This document shows, in pieces, positions 11,967 to 24,200 of a stretch of 64,000 bases of DNA (the stretch's first letter is position 1; each line of letters opens with the position of its first letter). The DNA lies in the NCBI GenBank assembly GCA_949126835.1, contig OX421499.1, positions 27,759,990-27,823,989 on the forward strand. Reading direction: 5' to 3'. The notes under the pieces are model-generated. The model was not told the origin of the DNA and ran no database searches. It was given only the letters and a program-made list of their open reading frames with translations. The translations under genes were made by a program, and so were the position numbers. Source of the DNA: Anisus vortex (Eukaryota; Mollusca; Gastropoda; Planorbidae).

Positions 11967-12904
11967 AATACTAGTTTAACAGCCGCTTACATTTAATGAA
12001 ATAATAATAAATAATAAATTATTTTTATGCTTAATTAAAGAGACGAGCATGAAAACTCTTTTAAATGTAAATAGTCTGTACCAATTCATTCAAGACTCTT
12101 CCTTGAATGCTCTTCGCTAATCGTTCAATGTCAGGTACATAATAATATATATAGTTACTTCTGAGTGGTCAAGTGTAAGTGACCTCTTTGTATGCGTGAA
12201 ACAGCTTTTATGTGGGTTAAAATCTCTTCACGTGTCTAGTGTGAACAAAAAGCTGAAAGTAATGTGAATGCCTAATGCCTAGCAGTTGAGAATAGCAGAT
12301 AACTTTCCTAAGCAGCTTCCTTCCAGATTTTCACTCAAATAGGGATATTTTGATACCTTTCTTAATGTTTAAAATGTAATTTGCTGCATTTTGAAATTGC
12401 AAATATCCCTCCATTAAAACCAGGAGTCTAAGTAGGTTGTATAAAGGTGAAGCCAGTCAGGCGTAATAGGGTATGAAAACACGAGTTTATATATTTTAAA
12501 TCTTGCCTTTGTTTAGAAAACTTTGCTTTGAGTACTTTAAATAAGGAAAGTAGTTAAATGTTTTCAAATGTTTTCACGGCAATATATCCAGTTTCAATGC
12601 AAATCCATTCCAGTGGTCTAACTCTGGAGTCGGCAACCTTTTGGTAATAGTTTGCCAAAGTAGGATTTGTAATTCATTCAGCGTACCAACAACCTAAAAG
12701 TTATTCGGCTCTTTTCTTATAGAAAGACTTGAATTACCATTTTGGCTGTCATCCGTGTGCCATTGTAAAAAGTTCTGCGTGTCAAGTCTGACACGCGTGC
12801 CGCAGGTTGCCGACACCTGCATTACAATATTTGGAAACGACGAAAATATAACTCTAAAGTCTAAGACCCTCTTTTTCCTTTCCCGCTTGTTTGTATAACT
12901 CTCA

Positions 12905-13289
12905 GAAACTGTCCATTGAATAGATTCAACTAATAGAACTCTGTAGTACTACCACAATAAAACTGTCCGTTTAATAGATTCAACTAATACAACTCTGTAG
13001 TCCCTACCAAAATAAAGCTATCAATTGAATAGGTTCAACTAATACAACTCTGTAGTCTCTACCAAAATAAAGCTATCAATTGAATAGGTTCAACTAATAC
13101 AACTCTGTAGTCTCTACCAAAAAAGAACTGACCATTGAATAGATTCAACTAATACAACTCTGTAGTCCCTACCAAAATAAAACTATCCATTGAATAGATT
13201 CTACTAATACAACTCTGTAATGCTACCAAAAGAAAACTGACCATTGAATAGATTCAACTAGTACAACTCTGTAGTGCTACCAAAATAAT
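12905..13289. repeat. 54-55-bp tandem repeat, 7 copies
   Basis: Imperfect units each containing GATTCAACTAATACAACTC and CTACCAAAATAAA. Units vary by point changes and 1-2 base indels. Confidence 0.95.
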
Positions 13290-13999
13290 TTCATGTAGAT
13301 AACGTCCTTCTTCGACTCTGCCTGCTAATCTGATCCCCTTGTTTAGAAAACCGTGTAATCCCTTTCGCCGGCCAGAGCGCGCACTAATGGTCATCTGATG
13401 ATTCCGGACAGCCTCCTCCTCACTCACTCCTAGAATATTGGGAGAGAGGGGAGGGATGGAGGGTGCAGAGAGGAGGGGGTAAAAGCCCCGCCAGAAGCAT
13501 TTTCGCTGATGGGGAGATCACTCGCGAGTGAATCAACTGACCGGTGATACCCCCTGACGGACTGGCAAAAGTCACGTTAGTGTGTTGGAGTTAGATCTCT
13601 TCTTCTCTCTTCTTTTTATTTATAAATTTGGGGTGTTGGCGTTGTGGGGTGGGAGGGGGCGTCTTTGACTAAACAGCAAATCTCAAACCATCTGGAGATT
13701 ATTTGATTTGACCAATGTAATCAACGAAAATAATCTTCCCTGAAAAAAAACAAAACAACAAAAAACAACTATTAATGATAGAATCATGTTTATTTGTTGA
13801 AGAAATGTCAAAATGTCAAAATGTCAATATTTTTACAAAGCTGAAAAACAATATTGTAAAAGTACAGAAATACTTTTGATGGGTTTTGGCTTTTGACTGC
13901 CTTTTCACACAGTGGCTTAATAAACGAATAGTGGGATGAAAGAAAGTTGGTTTTATTTATAGCCCTTTTAACATTTCGAAAAGCTATATTGTGTTTTGA
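13290..13999. other. Gene-free stretch with a GC-richer core
   Basis: No exon seen. The core, about 13360-13570, is richer in GC than its surroundings and contains GCCGGCCAGAGCGCGC and a perfect 14-bp palindrome at 13518-13531. It could be regulatory, but nothing in the sequence proves that. Confidence 0.4.
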
Positions 14000-14256
14000 G
14001 GGGCATGGTGGCTGAGCAGCAGTGCGAAGGTTCTGGGTTCGAATCCTGGTGACGGCCAGGATTTCCCGGGGTATTGAGGGTGCCCATGAGTCTACCCAGC
14101 TCTAATGGGTACCTGACCTTAGTTTGGGTAAAGTAACGGCGGATGTGCATTGTGCTTGTCACATAATCCCCTAGTATGCCGGGGACCACATAAACTGGTG
14201 AGCGCTGCTTCACTCGCCCTACAGATCAATTTGGTCCGACGGGATTAGTTTACTTT
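14000..14256 (+). mobile_element. tRNA-derived SINE, full length
   Basis: Head GGGCATGGTGGCTGAGCAGC with B box GGTTCGAATCC, then the full body to CAATTTGGTCCGACGGG and a TTTACTTTTT-like 3' end. This is one of the best copies in the window. Confidence 0.9.
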
Positions 14257-14430
14257 TTAAGTTTTTTTTTTTTTTATATATCTGCATAATTTTTTAAAAA
14301 AATGTAAAAGTCTAATGTGTAGTTGGTTATAACGAATTTCATGGCTTAACGTCGTATTACCAAGTTGAAAAATTGTACACTAGATAGAATACGAGTTGTC
14401 TTAAAAACTTCGCGTCGTTGTTGAAATAGA

Positions 14431-14735
14431 AAATAGAACAAAAGTAGTGAGTTATATAGTTGCACTAATGTATAGAACAAAAGTAGTGAGTTATATAGTT
14501 GCTCTAATATATAGAACAAAAGTAGTGAGTTATATAGTTGCTCTAATGTATAGAACAAAAGTAGTGAGTTCTATAGTTGCACTAATGTATAGAACAAAAG
14601 TAGTGAGTTATATAGTTGCACTAATGTATAGAACAAAAGTAGTGAGTTATATAGTTGCTCTAATATATAGAACAAAAGTAGTGAGTTATATAGTTGCTCT
14701 AATGTATAGAACAAAAGTAGTGAGTTCTATAGTTA
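14431..14735. repeat. 39-bp tandem repeat, about 8 copies
   Basis: Units containing ATAGAACAAAAGTAGTGAG. The period is a multiple of three, so open frames appear on both strands with a 13-residue repeat. That is a by-product of the period and not evidence of a gene. Confidence 0.95.
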
Positions 14736-14769
14736 TATAGTTATAGAGTTATATAGTTGCTCTAATGAG

Positions 14770-16785
14770 CTAATCTCATTTTCACACTCTTTTTTTTTAT
14801 TTATATTTTTTTAGAACAATGGATGCGCGTTAAACCCCCAAGACTGCTCGTAAAGATTGCTACATTATGGTTGGAAGCATGTTGAATTTATAGCTAGGCT
14901 ATAACGTGTTGGTGGACCATGTCCAACGGAGAGCTGGTCACTATTACGGGGGGGGGGGGCAAAACTAGTCACAAACGACTTCTTGGCGTGTGTGATGATA
15001 ATCAAAAGCAACGTGAACCTTGAGTCGTCAATGAAAGCTTGGGAGAAGGGAAAGATTGTCGGACTGGGGGGAGGTAGTGCTGGTGACCGGAGACCGACCG
15101 AAGCTCTATGGGCAAGTTTCAGATGGTTTAATGTATTCTGGGAACATGCCCTACCTCGTCGTAGCTCGTGGATCATTGCACAGAACGAGCTAAATAGCGA
15201 TTTTTTTTCTTGACAACGTGGAAGAAAAAAATAGATGTTCACAAAACATAGGAGTCTCAAACATTTTGTGTGGGGTCGGGGAAATATTACGAGACAAGTT
15301 ATTTCCAATTTAGCCACCAAGAGCATGCCCAGAAGCTAGAGATCCTTTTTTTTTAAAGTGGCGACCTCTATTCTAAGTATAACATTTACACTTGTACTTT
15401 TATATCAATATAGTTAAAACTTTAATTCTAGGTTTATTTAACATGAACAAACATAATTTTTGTTCAATTTCCTGCAGTACGCCTGGGTTGAAATGACCAA
15501 GTTCTGGGTTGAAATGTAAAACACAGAAGAACGTTTTTTTTTCGGAATTTGAAATGCTTACCTTCAAGTTCCAATAACTTTTCTCCACCCAGATCTAAGG
15601 AGATTTGCACTAACAAAAAAAAACATATATACTATCTAACTATCTCGACCTCTACATTAAAAAAAATAACTTAAAATTTAAATGTATTGTTTTCATCACT
15701 GCTTCCGTACAATTGCAAGTATCTCAGTGCTGTAGTATCATGGCCTATCTTATTCTTCCCTCAGAGATGCCTAAACAAAGCTATTTTCCCCCAAGTACGA
15801 CATTTCAATTATTAGCAACTGTAGAGACATTTTATATAAGGTTATTTATTTCCTGATTTCCCGACCATGTCCCAGATGCTGAGCGAAATGAGTCGGCCAG
15901 TTAAAATATATGATCCCTATCATATTCTAAAATGTCATTTTTCTTTTCGCTACAAAATATTACATTTTTTTCATACATGGTATTATATTTTGTATGAATT
16001 AATATTGTTTGTTGTTTCTTATTATAGGGTCATATTTTCATTTGATATTGCATCTTTTTTTTCCTCGTATGATATCATGTTCACATAATAGCGCATGAAT
16101 TGTAGACAAAATGAAGTTAATAGAGTGCGAACTCAAACCGTACGAGATAAACATATCTATTTATAAAATAGAACGCCAATAAACAGATTGTGCAGTAAAA
16201 GTATTTTTTTTAAAAGTATGAATTTGACAAAAAGAAAGAAAAAAAATCTACGACAAAAATGTTTCTCGATACAAAATAAAAAGTCTACTAATTCAAGAAT
16301 TAAGTATGTCAGTATAAATCAACTACAATAAAAGTTTTCCTTTTTTTAAATTTTAATTGTTTCTAATATTTTATTAAGATCTAGATATCAGCTACATTTA
16401 AAGTCCAATTTAAAACAACGAAACTTTAGATTTGGGATAGGGCGTATCAATGGTAATAAATAAACCCATAAAAACAAAGTTTTTATTATACTCCCTTTCT
16501 TTGTAAACCAAGTTTATATTTAATTTATATTTTGATATATAAAAAAAAATATAAGTGATTACATGCCTTATGAATTTCCACACTAAAATTTTACGCATCC
16601 TTTTTGTTTTTAGCTTTGGCCCGCAAAAACCATAAAAAGATAACTTGCTTTGTTTCGGCTATATTGTGTAGTTTTCATTCTATTTATTTCGTAAAAACAA
16701 ACATATCCGAAAAGTTTATTTACTTCCGTCTCTTCCGATAGAGGCAGCTATGTTTTACATAAAATATTTTCTTCGATTCGCAAAT
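14770..16785. other. Non-coding stretch
   Basis: AT-rich, with a moderately GC-rich patch at 14880-15320. A 153-codon minus-strand frame (14865-15326) covers that patch but shows no recognisable motif or splice context. No RNA gene or transposon end was identified. Confidence 0.45.
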
Positions 16786-16955
16786 TGGTCGAAGGTATTC
16801 GTGACTATTCCAAAGGCTATGATGCTGAAAATTTGATAGAATGTATGTTCGTTGGGACAAGTCTGCTGCCCAAGTTTCAGCTCGATTGGACGACGGGAAG
16901 TGGTCGAAAAATCGATGCCAAGTTTTGAAAGAAGACAAGCAGACAGACAGTACAA
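16786..16955. repeat. Dispersed-repeat-like segment ending in (AGAC)n
   Basis: Contains AAGTTTCAGCTCGATTGGAC and GACGGGAAGTGGTCGAAAA, then AAGACAAGCAGACAGACAG. I recall similar sequence from the 3' ends of invertebrate retroelements, but that is memory and not a computed match. Confidence 0.4.
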
Positions 16956-17452
16956 GTTAATAGAAAGGTCGTAAAAAAAAGAAAAAAATCTAACTAAATA
17001 GTTAGGCCTAAATAATTTATGTCCTGTTTTAAACAAAAGTTCAAATATTGTCCCCTTATATTCATATACTTTGTGGTAAATTTCAAATCTGTTTAGATAA
17101 TAATAAAAAATTCGGATCAAAACTTTTTTTAACCAAATAGACGTATAGAAATAAATGAGTCTATTGTCTAGTTCACTTCCGGGTCTAACTATCTTGTCTC
17201 CACACTTACAGCTTTCTCAATATCACGGAAGTAATCAATAACTTTTTTTTTTTTTCAAGTTTTTAAAAATATAATTACAAAAAAAAAACGTGCATGTATC
17301 TCTTGTCTGCCGTCAGCCGGTTTCAAAAGACAAGCAACTAAAGCAGCAGTGGTTCTCAATCATCTGAAGACTTACATTGTATCCAATCATGGTCGGTGGG
17401 CCTTAAAGTAAAATGCAAAAAAAATAAAATGTTAAAAGCATTAAATATAAGG

Positions 17453-17684
17453 TCATCATTATCATCCTGATCCTACAGCCATTTGGGCACTTGCATTTCG
17501 GCCCTTAGGCTAGGTGAAGAAATTGAATACTTTTTTGACGCTGTTCGTAGTTTAAATATAGAGTGTTTGAGACATTTGATGTCTTAGGGAAGTAGATGTT
17601 TCGTATGTCCTGTAGTGCCGGACAGTCAAAAAGAAGATGGGCAACTGTTTCATTTTGGTGTTTACAGAGGGGGCATGTTGCCGC
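17453..17684 (-). mobile_element. 5'-truncated LINE, 3' end of the reverse-transcriptase ORF
   Basis: On the minus strand the sequence reads in one frame as a LINE C-terminus: CPLCKHQNETVAHLLFDCP, a C-x2-C...H...C zinc-knuckle arrangement common after the RT domain of jockey/CR1-type elements. It then reaches a stop and a GATGATAATGATGA-like 3' tail. The insertion is bounded by a perfect 12-bp duplication TTAAATATAAGG (17441-17452 and 17685-17696), direct evidence of target-primed retrotransposition. Confidence 0.85.
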
Positions 17685-18044
17685 TTAAATATAAGGTAAA
17701 AATGATGATTTTAAATCGCTCTATTTTTGTCGATGTGCTTGGCTTTAAAACTATTCATTAATTCCATGCCCCAATATTCATGCCAGTCTTAAATATTTAA
17801 AATGTAAATGAATGAAATGATGTATTTATAGAACAAATTTAATGGATCGTCTGTATGCATAATTTGTCTATTGTTAAACTTGAATAAAAGCTTTAAAAAA
17901 TAATATAGAATATAAAAAACAACCCATTAAGTAGCGGTGCATTGTTTAAAACGTTTGTGGAATTCAAATTAATTAATTCATTAAGGACAATGACATACTT
18001 ATACGTCTCTACGAACAACTACATGTAAGTATTTCATCCAAAGA

Positions 18045-19560
18045 CTATGAACTATGATTCAACTTGAATCCCCTACATTCAGTCTCTACAAGACTATGAA
18101 CTATGATTCAACTTGAATCCCCTACATTCAGTCTCTACAAGACTATGAACTATGATTCAACTTGAATCCCCTACATTCAGTCTCTACAAGACTATGAACT
18201 ATGATTCAACTTGAGTTTCCTACATTCAGTCTCTACAAGACTATGAACTATGATTCAACTTGAGTTTCCTACATTCAGTCTCTACAAGACTATGAACTAT
18301 GATTCAACTTGAATCCCCTACATTCAGTCTCTACAAGACTATGAACTATGATTCAACTTGAGTTTCCTACATTCAGTCTCTACAAGACTATGAACTATGA
18401 TTCAACTTGAATCTCCTACATTCAGTCTCTACAAGACTATGAACTATGATTCAACTTGAGTTTCCTACATTCAGTCTCTACAAGACTATGAACTATGATT
18501 CAACTTGAGTTTCCTACATTCAGTCTCTACAAGACTATGAACTATGATTCAACTTGAATCCCCTACATTCAGTCTCTACAAGACTATGATCTATGATTCA
18601 ACTTGAGTTTCCTACATTCAGTCTCTACAAGACTATGAACTATGATTCAACTTGAATCCCCTACATTCAGTCTCTACAAGACTATGATCTATGATTCAAC
18701 TTGAGTTTCCTACATTCAGTCTCTACAAGACTATGAACTATGATTCAACTTGAATCCCCTACATTCAGTCTCTACAAGACTATGAACTATGATTCAACTT
18801 GAGTTTCCTACATTCAGTCTCTACAAGACTATGAACTATGATTCAACTTGAATCCCCTACATTCAGTCTCTACAAGACTATGAACTATGATTCAACTTGA
18901 GTTCCCTACATTCAGTCGCTACAAGACTATGAACTATGATTCAACTTGAGTCCCCTACATTCAGTCTCTAAAAGACTATGAACTATGATTCAACTTGAAT
19001 TCCCTACATTCAGTCTCTACAAGACTATGAACTATGATTCAACTTGAATCCCCTACATTCAGTCTCTACAAGACTATGAACTATGATTCAACTTGAGTTT
19101 CCTACATTCAGTCTCTACAAGACTATGAACTATGATTCAACTTGAGTTTCCTACATTCAGTCTCTACAAGACTATGAACTATGATTCAACTTGAGTCCCC
19201 TACATTCAGTCTCTACAAGACTATGAACTATGATTCAACTTGAGTTTCCTACATTCAGTCTCTACAAGACTATGAACTATGATTCAACTTGAATCCCCTA
19301 CATTCAGTCTCTACAAGACTATGAACTATGATTCAACTTGAATTCCCTACATTCAGTCTCTACAAGACTATGAACTATGATTCAACTTGAATCCCCTACA
19401 TTCAGTCTCTACAAGACTATGAACTATGATTCAACTTGAATCCCCTACGTTCAGTCTCTACAAGACTATGAACTATGATTCAACTTGAATCCCCTAAATT
19501 CAGTCTCTACAAGACTATGAACTATGATTCAACTTGAGTCCCCTACATTCAGTCTCTTCA
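18045..19560. repeat. 49-bp satellite-like tandem array, about 31 copies
   Basis: Head-to-tail 49-bp units containing ACTATGAACTATGATTCAAC and CTACATTCAGTCTCTACAAG. Most units are one of two variants, with GAATCCC or GAGTTTC after ACTT. Rare forms are GAGTCCC, GAATTCC and GAGTTCC. In the middle of the array the two main variants tend to alternate, giving a local 98-bp higher-order period. There is no coding potential. Confidence 0.97.
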
Positions 19561-20129
19561 AGAAAGTGGTTTAAATGGAACAAGGTCAAGGGGCGTCAGT
19601 CTACAATGTGTTACAGGCCTATTAGAAATGTTGTCTTCCAGGAGTCGTTAGAGTCTCCAATCTGACAGTCCTTATTTCCCAGGGGAGCTCTAAAGAAGGC
19701 CAGCCTTCAGTGAGGTCAACCGTACGTCTGCAAGAAACTGGCCGTGATGTATTACGTCATCCACTAGCCCCTTGGAACGGGGGTGGAGGGGATGAGGGGA
19801 ATATAAGACGTAACGATGGAATGGTTTTCTTGCAAATCTTCTCTTTCCTTGTTTTTTCTATCTAGGAAACTTTTTTTGTATTTTAAACTGACCAGTGGCC
19901 AATTGACTATTTCTCATCGTAAGACAATATAAAGGATCGGTGTCGATTGGATAACTTGGAATCCAATAACAAACGGAAAAAGTTAACCCTGGTAAGCAAT
20001 TGAGATTGGAAAAGAACAATGAACAATATAACAAACAAAATGTATTGGAAATTTAACCCGTGATTATACAGCATGGAGATTATTATCTGATCCAAATCAA
20101 TGTTTTTAAAGAAAGAAGTAAGTCAAGTA

Positions 20130-20236
20130 TTCCCTTGGACCAAATCGATCCATAAGGCTGGTGAGGCAGCGTTCACCAGTTTATGTGGCCTAGTCATACT
20201 AAGGGAGTGTGCAGCCAGCACAATGCCCCAGACTCA
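20130..20236 (-). mobile_element. tRNA-derived SINE, 3' fragment
   Basis: Reverse of the family 3' end: GGACCAAATCGATCCATAAG, GGCAGCGTTCACCAGTTTA, then GCCAGCACAATGCCC. It is truncated where the tandem repeat begins. Confidence 0.8.
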
Positions 20237-20264
20237 GGGATACCCTCAACAGGCTCTAAGCTGT

Positions 20265-20455
20265 CAATTCATTCAATCCCAACCTAGCCACAAGTCAATG
20301 TAGCCCTACGCTGTCATCATTCATTCAATCCCAACCTAGCCACAAGTCAATGTAGCCCTAATCTGTCATCATTCATTCAATCTCAACCCAGCCACAAGTC
20401 AATGTAGCCACAAGTCAATGTAGCCCTACGCCGTCAAAATTCATTCAATCCTAAC
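20265..20455. repeat. About 50-bp tandem repeat, 3-4 copies
   Basis: Units with CATTCATTCAATCCCAACC and AGCCACAAGTCAATGTAGCC. One unit has an internal duplication of CACAAGTCAATGTAGC. Confidence 0.9.
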
Positions 20456-20459
20456 CTGG

Positions 20460-22221
20460 CACATGTAGCCCAGGTCGACCTAACCCAACCCTGTTACAAA
20501 AAAAGAATAATAATAATCCGACTAACACTCAAATTAAATTCAACTAATCTTTTGAAATCTGCGTAACAATCTTAGAACAATTTAATTTACTGAAAGAACT
20601 GAAATAGTTGAATGCTCTGCTCCACCGCCCCCCCCCCTCCTCGTCCCCTTTTTCAATTCTCATAATCTTTGTGAATTGTGGCAAAAGCAAATATCCGACG
20701 TAAAAAATATAAGGACAAAAAAAAACAACCTCAAGACAAAGAATCGTGTTTCCTGCTCGTTTAACGACGTAACAGAGAAGCCCGTTGATCGATACAAATG
20801 GTGAGCATTGTGCTGAGGTGAAGGGGAGCTAACCCACCAACTAACATCCCGATTACATACTAACAAGACAGACTTTTAAGGAGAAACCGGGAAAATAACT
20901 GTTCTCATGCACAATATACAAATACAATGGCTAGAACTCGAGGTTGGCTGTTATTATAAGCACTCGTAATGGGAGAATAGTCTTTTTTACAGAGTCCATT
21001 TAAATGTCAACGAATGCCATTTTATCTATCCTCTCGCCATTAAATCAAGCCCACTATATTTAGTATCTGGCTGAAGGAGTCGCAACTAAGTAAAACTATT
21101 ATACAAGATACATGTATTTTTTTTTATCAATATTGTTTTATGTGTATATCATGATAATATGATGGTTTTCATATTGTATTTATTTTTTAATTCTGATGTC
21201 GAGATTATTTGTGTACAATTGTATAGCTAGATATTTATTATGACGTAACAACATCAATATGTTTTATCGTAGGCTCTATAACTGTCTATTACGCATGTGC
21301 TTTTCGCATTCTGAAAATCCATTCTTGCACTTTCTTCACCAAAATCTTTATAAGGCAACCAGAAGTGTAGTATCAAGTTGGTATTTTTCCTTAGCGATTA
21401 TGTTGCTACTTATTATTGACCAGTGAAGTTGAATGTTATTGTACACAAGTTCAAGCATGAAATTCTTCTTAAAAAACCCTCACCGAGTGACTCGAGTGTA
21501 TTTATTATGATTTTAATGTTGAACAAGATCCTAGACAAACGACAGAAGACCCGGATTTGTAACATTAGTGGCATGGTGATTAGTTACATGATAGAAAAAT
21601 ATGCATTATTTGTAATTTGTGCTTGACAATTCAAATCCCTCCTGGGTGGAAAGCAGGTAAAGATTAGAGTAAGTTGGACGCAAGGCGGGAGGATAGAACG
21701 ACATTAGATGACGCAAGGCTGTACGTGGGCTAATCACCAACGTCATTGGCCCTCACCAGGATCTACTCGGCGTCATTAAATGCACAGGGTCGAGACGAAT
21801 GGCATACAATTGTCCAACGGTCAATAAATGGTGCCCCAGCGACCCTCTCTCGGGTTAAGGGATAAGTGAAAGTGAAGGACGCAAGGTATAGACTAAAAAA
21901 GATTGGACGCAAAATGAAGACTACAGAAACCTGGACGCAAGATAAATCTAAGGAGAATTGGAGGCATAGTGCCTTACTTTTTAATGAACAGATTTTACTT
22001 AAATGTGACGTAAGTCGTGGTCTAGGGACATAGTGCTAGGTGTCACTTCGGTTTGTTTGTTTGTAAAAATGTATAGCCTGAAGATGCAAGAGCGTAAATC
22101 TATAACTATAAGCAAGTAAATATAACATTTAGTCAAATTTAGATTTTTGGACACGGTAGACGAAGGAGATAATGTCGCCACCACAATATCCCCAGCCTCT
22201 TTAACTGTCTCCAGCTCCTGC
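20460..22221. other. Non-coding stretch with a possible degenerate repeat
   Basis: No exon found. Segment 21640-21960 has several GGACGCAAG motifs around a GC-richer patch (21740-21860) and may be part of an old retroelement, but I could not assign it. Confidence 0.35.
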
Positions 22222-22340
22222 CAGGTATTCCATCAAAGCTGGGTAGATTCCACACCTAGTGAACAAATCCTAGACTTCACCAGGATTCGAACCAGTGACC
22301 TTTAGTATCTCATCCTAGCCGCTAGGTCACCGTGCCTCCA
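22222..22340 (-). mobile_element. tRNA-derived SINE, head fragment
   Basis: Minus-strand tRNA-like head: reverse of GGAGGCACGGTGACCTAG and the B box GGTTCGAATCCTGG, then AGTCTAGGATTTG-type body sequence. The 3' half is missing. Confidence 0.75.
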
Positions 22341-23374
22341 CACCTAATAGCTATAGCCCAGTTACAACAGGAACAGATTATACAAATAGCATTACAGATA
22401 ATCGCATAATTGCAAGGGAGTTAACCGGTTAACCAGAACTAAAATGAAAATAAAATTCTTCTTTCGAATGAATTGAATTGACAAATGGACATTACTCGCC
22501 CACATGTAGTAAAATTGCTATCATTCATTAGATTAATAATAAAATATATTGTAGACTTTTTTAAACGTATGTTCCAATATAACAAGCTTGGACACAATTA
22601 TATTAACGGCCTGCTTATTTTTTTGAAGCCAGTTGTTGTTTTTTTTCATCTCTGGATTTTGTTTGCGCTGGTTCCGCAGTCCGAGTCATCGTCCAACATT
22701 AATTACTGGCAAATCTTGCCTTATGCCAACAGATTATTTTATCGGATAAACCCGCTGACGTCACCAGTTATGGCCGCGTCGACAAAAGACTGCTGCTTCC
22801 CCATAATATTGATTTTTTTCTGAGCCTTATTTGATTTGCTAACAGTGTTTGCCTTCTGGATCTACAAGCGGACGCCACGAAAGGGGGAGAGGGGGGGGGG
22901 AGGAAATAACAAATAATAAACAGGCCCACGTGAATTACCGGGGAATTCGACAAATAATAATTCTCCATTGATCGTTCAAACATCAGGTAACGCACAAAGG
23001 CTGTGTGTGATTTTTCCTTGTGTGTGTGTTGTTTTTTACGGTTGCTAGTTATTTTTGGTTTGCTGTTATTTACTCTTGACTGATAATTATGCAAGAAGTC
23101 ACACATGAAACGCCAGATATCCATACACAAAAAGGGGAGGGGGGGGAGGGCGTTATTCAATATTGATGTATGGACGACAGTGTATCCAAGAGACTGGGTC
23201 AGGTATTACAGTTAATCATTACACTGTTGATTTTCAAATGGTTCTAATTAAAACTTTAAACACACAAACAAACAAAAATGTTATTTTTTTATGTTTCACT
23301 ATTGTCTAATTAGCATAATGTTATTCATTGATGTTAGAAAACATACACGCACAGAAAAAATCATGTAGAGTTTA
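22341..23374. other. Non-coding stretch
   Basis: Open frames at 22485-22823 (+) and 22768-23160 (-) show no recognisable domain and no convincing splice context. A CRE palindrome TGACGTCA occurs at 22756-22763. Confidence 0.4.
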
Positions 23375-23990
23375 GTGTCATCATCATCATCAATCCCTTG
23401 ACCGTTGTGGTCGTTGGGGGGGGGGGGGGCGAATGGACACCTCACCAGTCAACTTTCTCCACTTTTGCCTATCTTGAGCGGTTGTCAATAGTTGAGTCAA
23501 CGGCCAACGGCAGCCCTGTCCAATATTTTACATTGTCGAACTAGCATCTCCGCTGACGGCCTCTCCGACGTCCACCTTCTACAGTGCCTTGGAGGATTGT
23601 CTTTGCCAGGTTATTATGCCGTAACAAATGACCGAACAATGTCAATTTGCGCAGTTTGAATTTTATCATATTGTTTTCTTGATGGCCTGAAATGGAGGAT
23701 ATTCTGTCCCAGAAATACTTTTTAGTCATGTGATCTAAGTAGGAGTTACGAAGTATTTTTTCTCGCGCATTTATTTTCAAATGACTGCAACTTGTTTTCA
23801 GTTTTCGGTGTGACTCTAGTGATGAAATAAAGACCAGAATTCCACCAGGTTTCCCATGAGACGAAACATTATAACAATTGTGAACGTTGCAGACGTTCCT
23901 TATCGATGAGGAGATTGTTTGAAGTGCATTGTCGAAAACCTCCTTCAGGGCGGCAGTAGCGACAGGGCGGCAGAAGCGACAGGACGGCAT
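23375..23990 (-). mobile_element. LINE fragment, reverse-transcriptase C-terminal region
   Basis: The minus strand reads as the post-RT segment of a non-LTR retrotransposon: KFKLRKLTLFGHLLRHN, then a basic GGRRRGRQRR, and after a frame break DNVKYWTGLPLA. This is the usual 'LFGH..RH...GRR.RGRQR...W' layout. Frameshifts and a stop show it is dead. The left edge has a (CAT)n tract that fits a LINE 3' tail. Confidence 0.85.
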
Positions 23991-24200
23991 GTTTGGCAGG
24001 AGCTACAGGGCGGCAGAAGCGACAGGGCAGAAGCGTTAAAACCCGTGTTGTCTATTTGCCATTTCTCAGCATTTAACTGCAGAACCAATGGGTCTTTCAA
24101 TTAACAAATATTGATTGGGGCTCAACCAAGGGATGTTTGTTAACAAGCAGTCCAATAATTTGGACAGTTCTGTTGTTATTGTTATTTCTAGCAATGAGTT

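Larger units (their letters stand above)
9839..12819 (-). mobile_element. Composite hAT element (GTCGGCAACC family) with nested insertions
   Basis: The left end CAGGGGTCGGCAACC and the right end GGTTGCCGACACCTG are inverted repeats. The flanking 8-mers are identical: CATTACAA at 9831-9838 and at 12820-12827, the hAT signature. The body matches in reverse the element at 44748-46547 and the piece at 58015-59090, including AAAGCTGAAAGTA and CTTCCTTCCAGATTTTC segments. Nested inside are a MITE, a second hAT element and two SINEs. A second left-type end appears at 12624, only about 200 bp before the right end, so the right part is a short A-to-B MITE or the product of recombination between copies. 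No intact transposase remains. Confidence 0.8.

Noticed and set aside
14447..14740. ORF encoding a 13-residue repeat
   Set aside because: Produced by a 39-bp tandem repeat; also open on the other strand.
14865..15326. 153-codon minus-strand ORF
   Set aside because: No recognisable motif, includes homopolymer translations, and no splice or promoter context.
17346..17370. hAT-like end CAGTGGTTCTCAATC
   Set aside because: No matching inverted end or 8-bp duplication found nearby.
18045..19560. CRISPR-like array
   Set aside because: Units are contiguous with no unique spacers, and the genome is eukaryotic. It is a satellite.
22485..23160. ORFs of 112 and 130 codons on opposite strands
   Set aside because: AT-biased composition with low-complexity tails; no domain.
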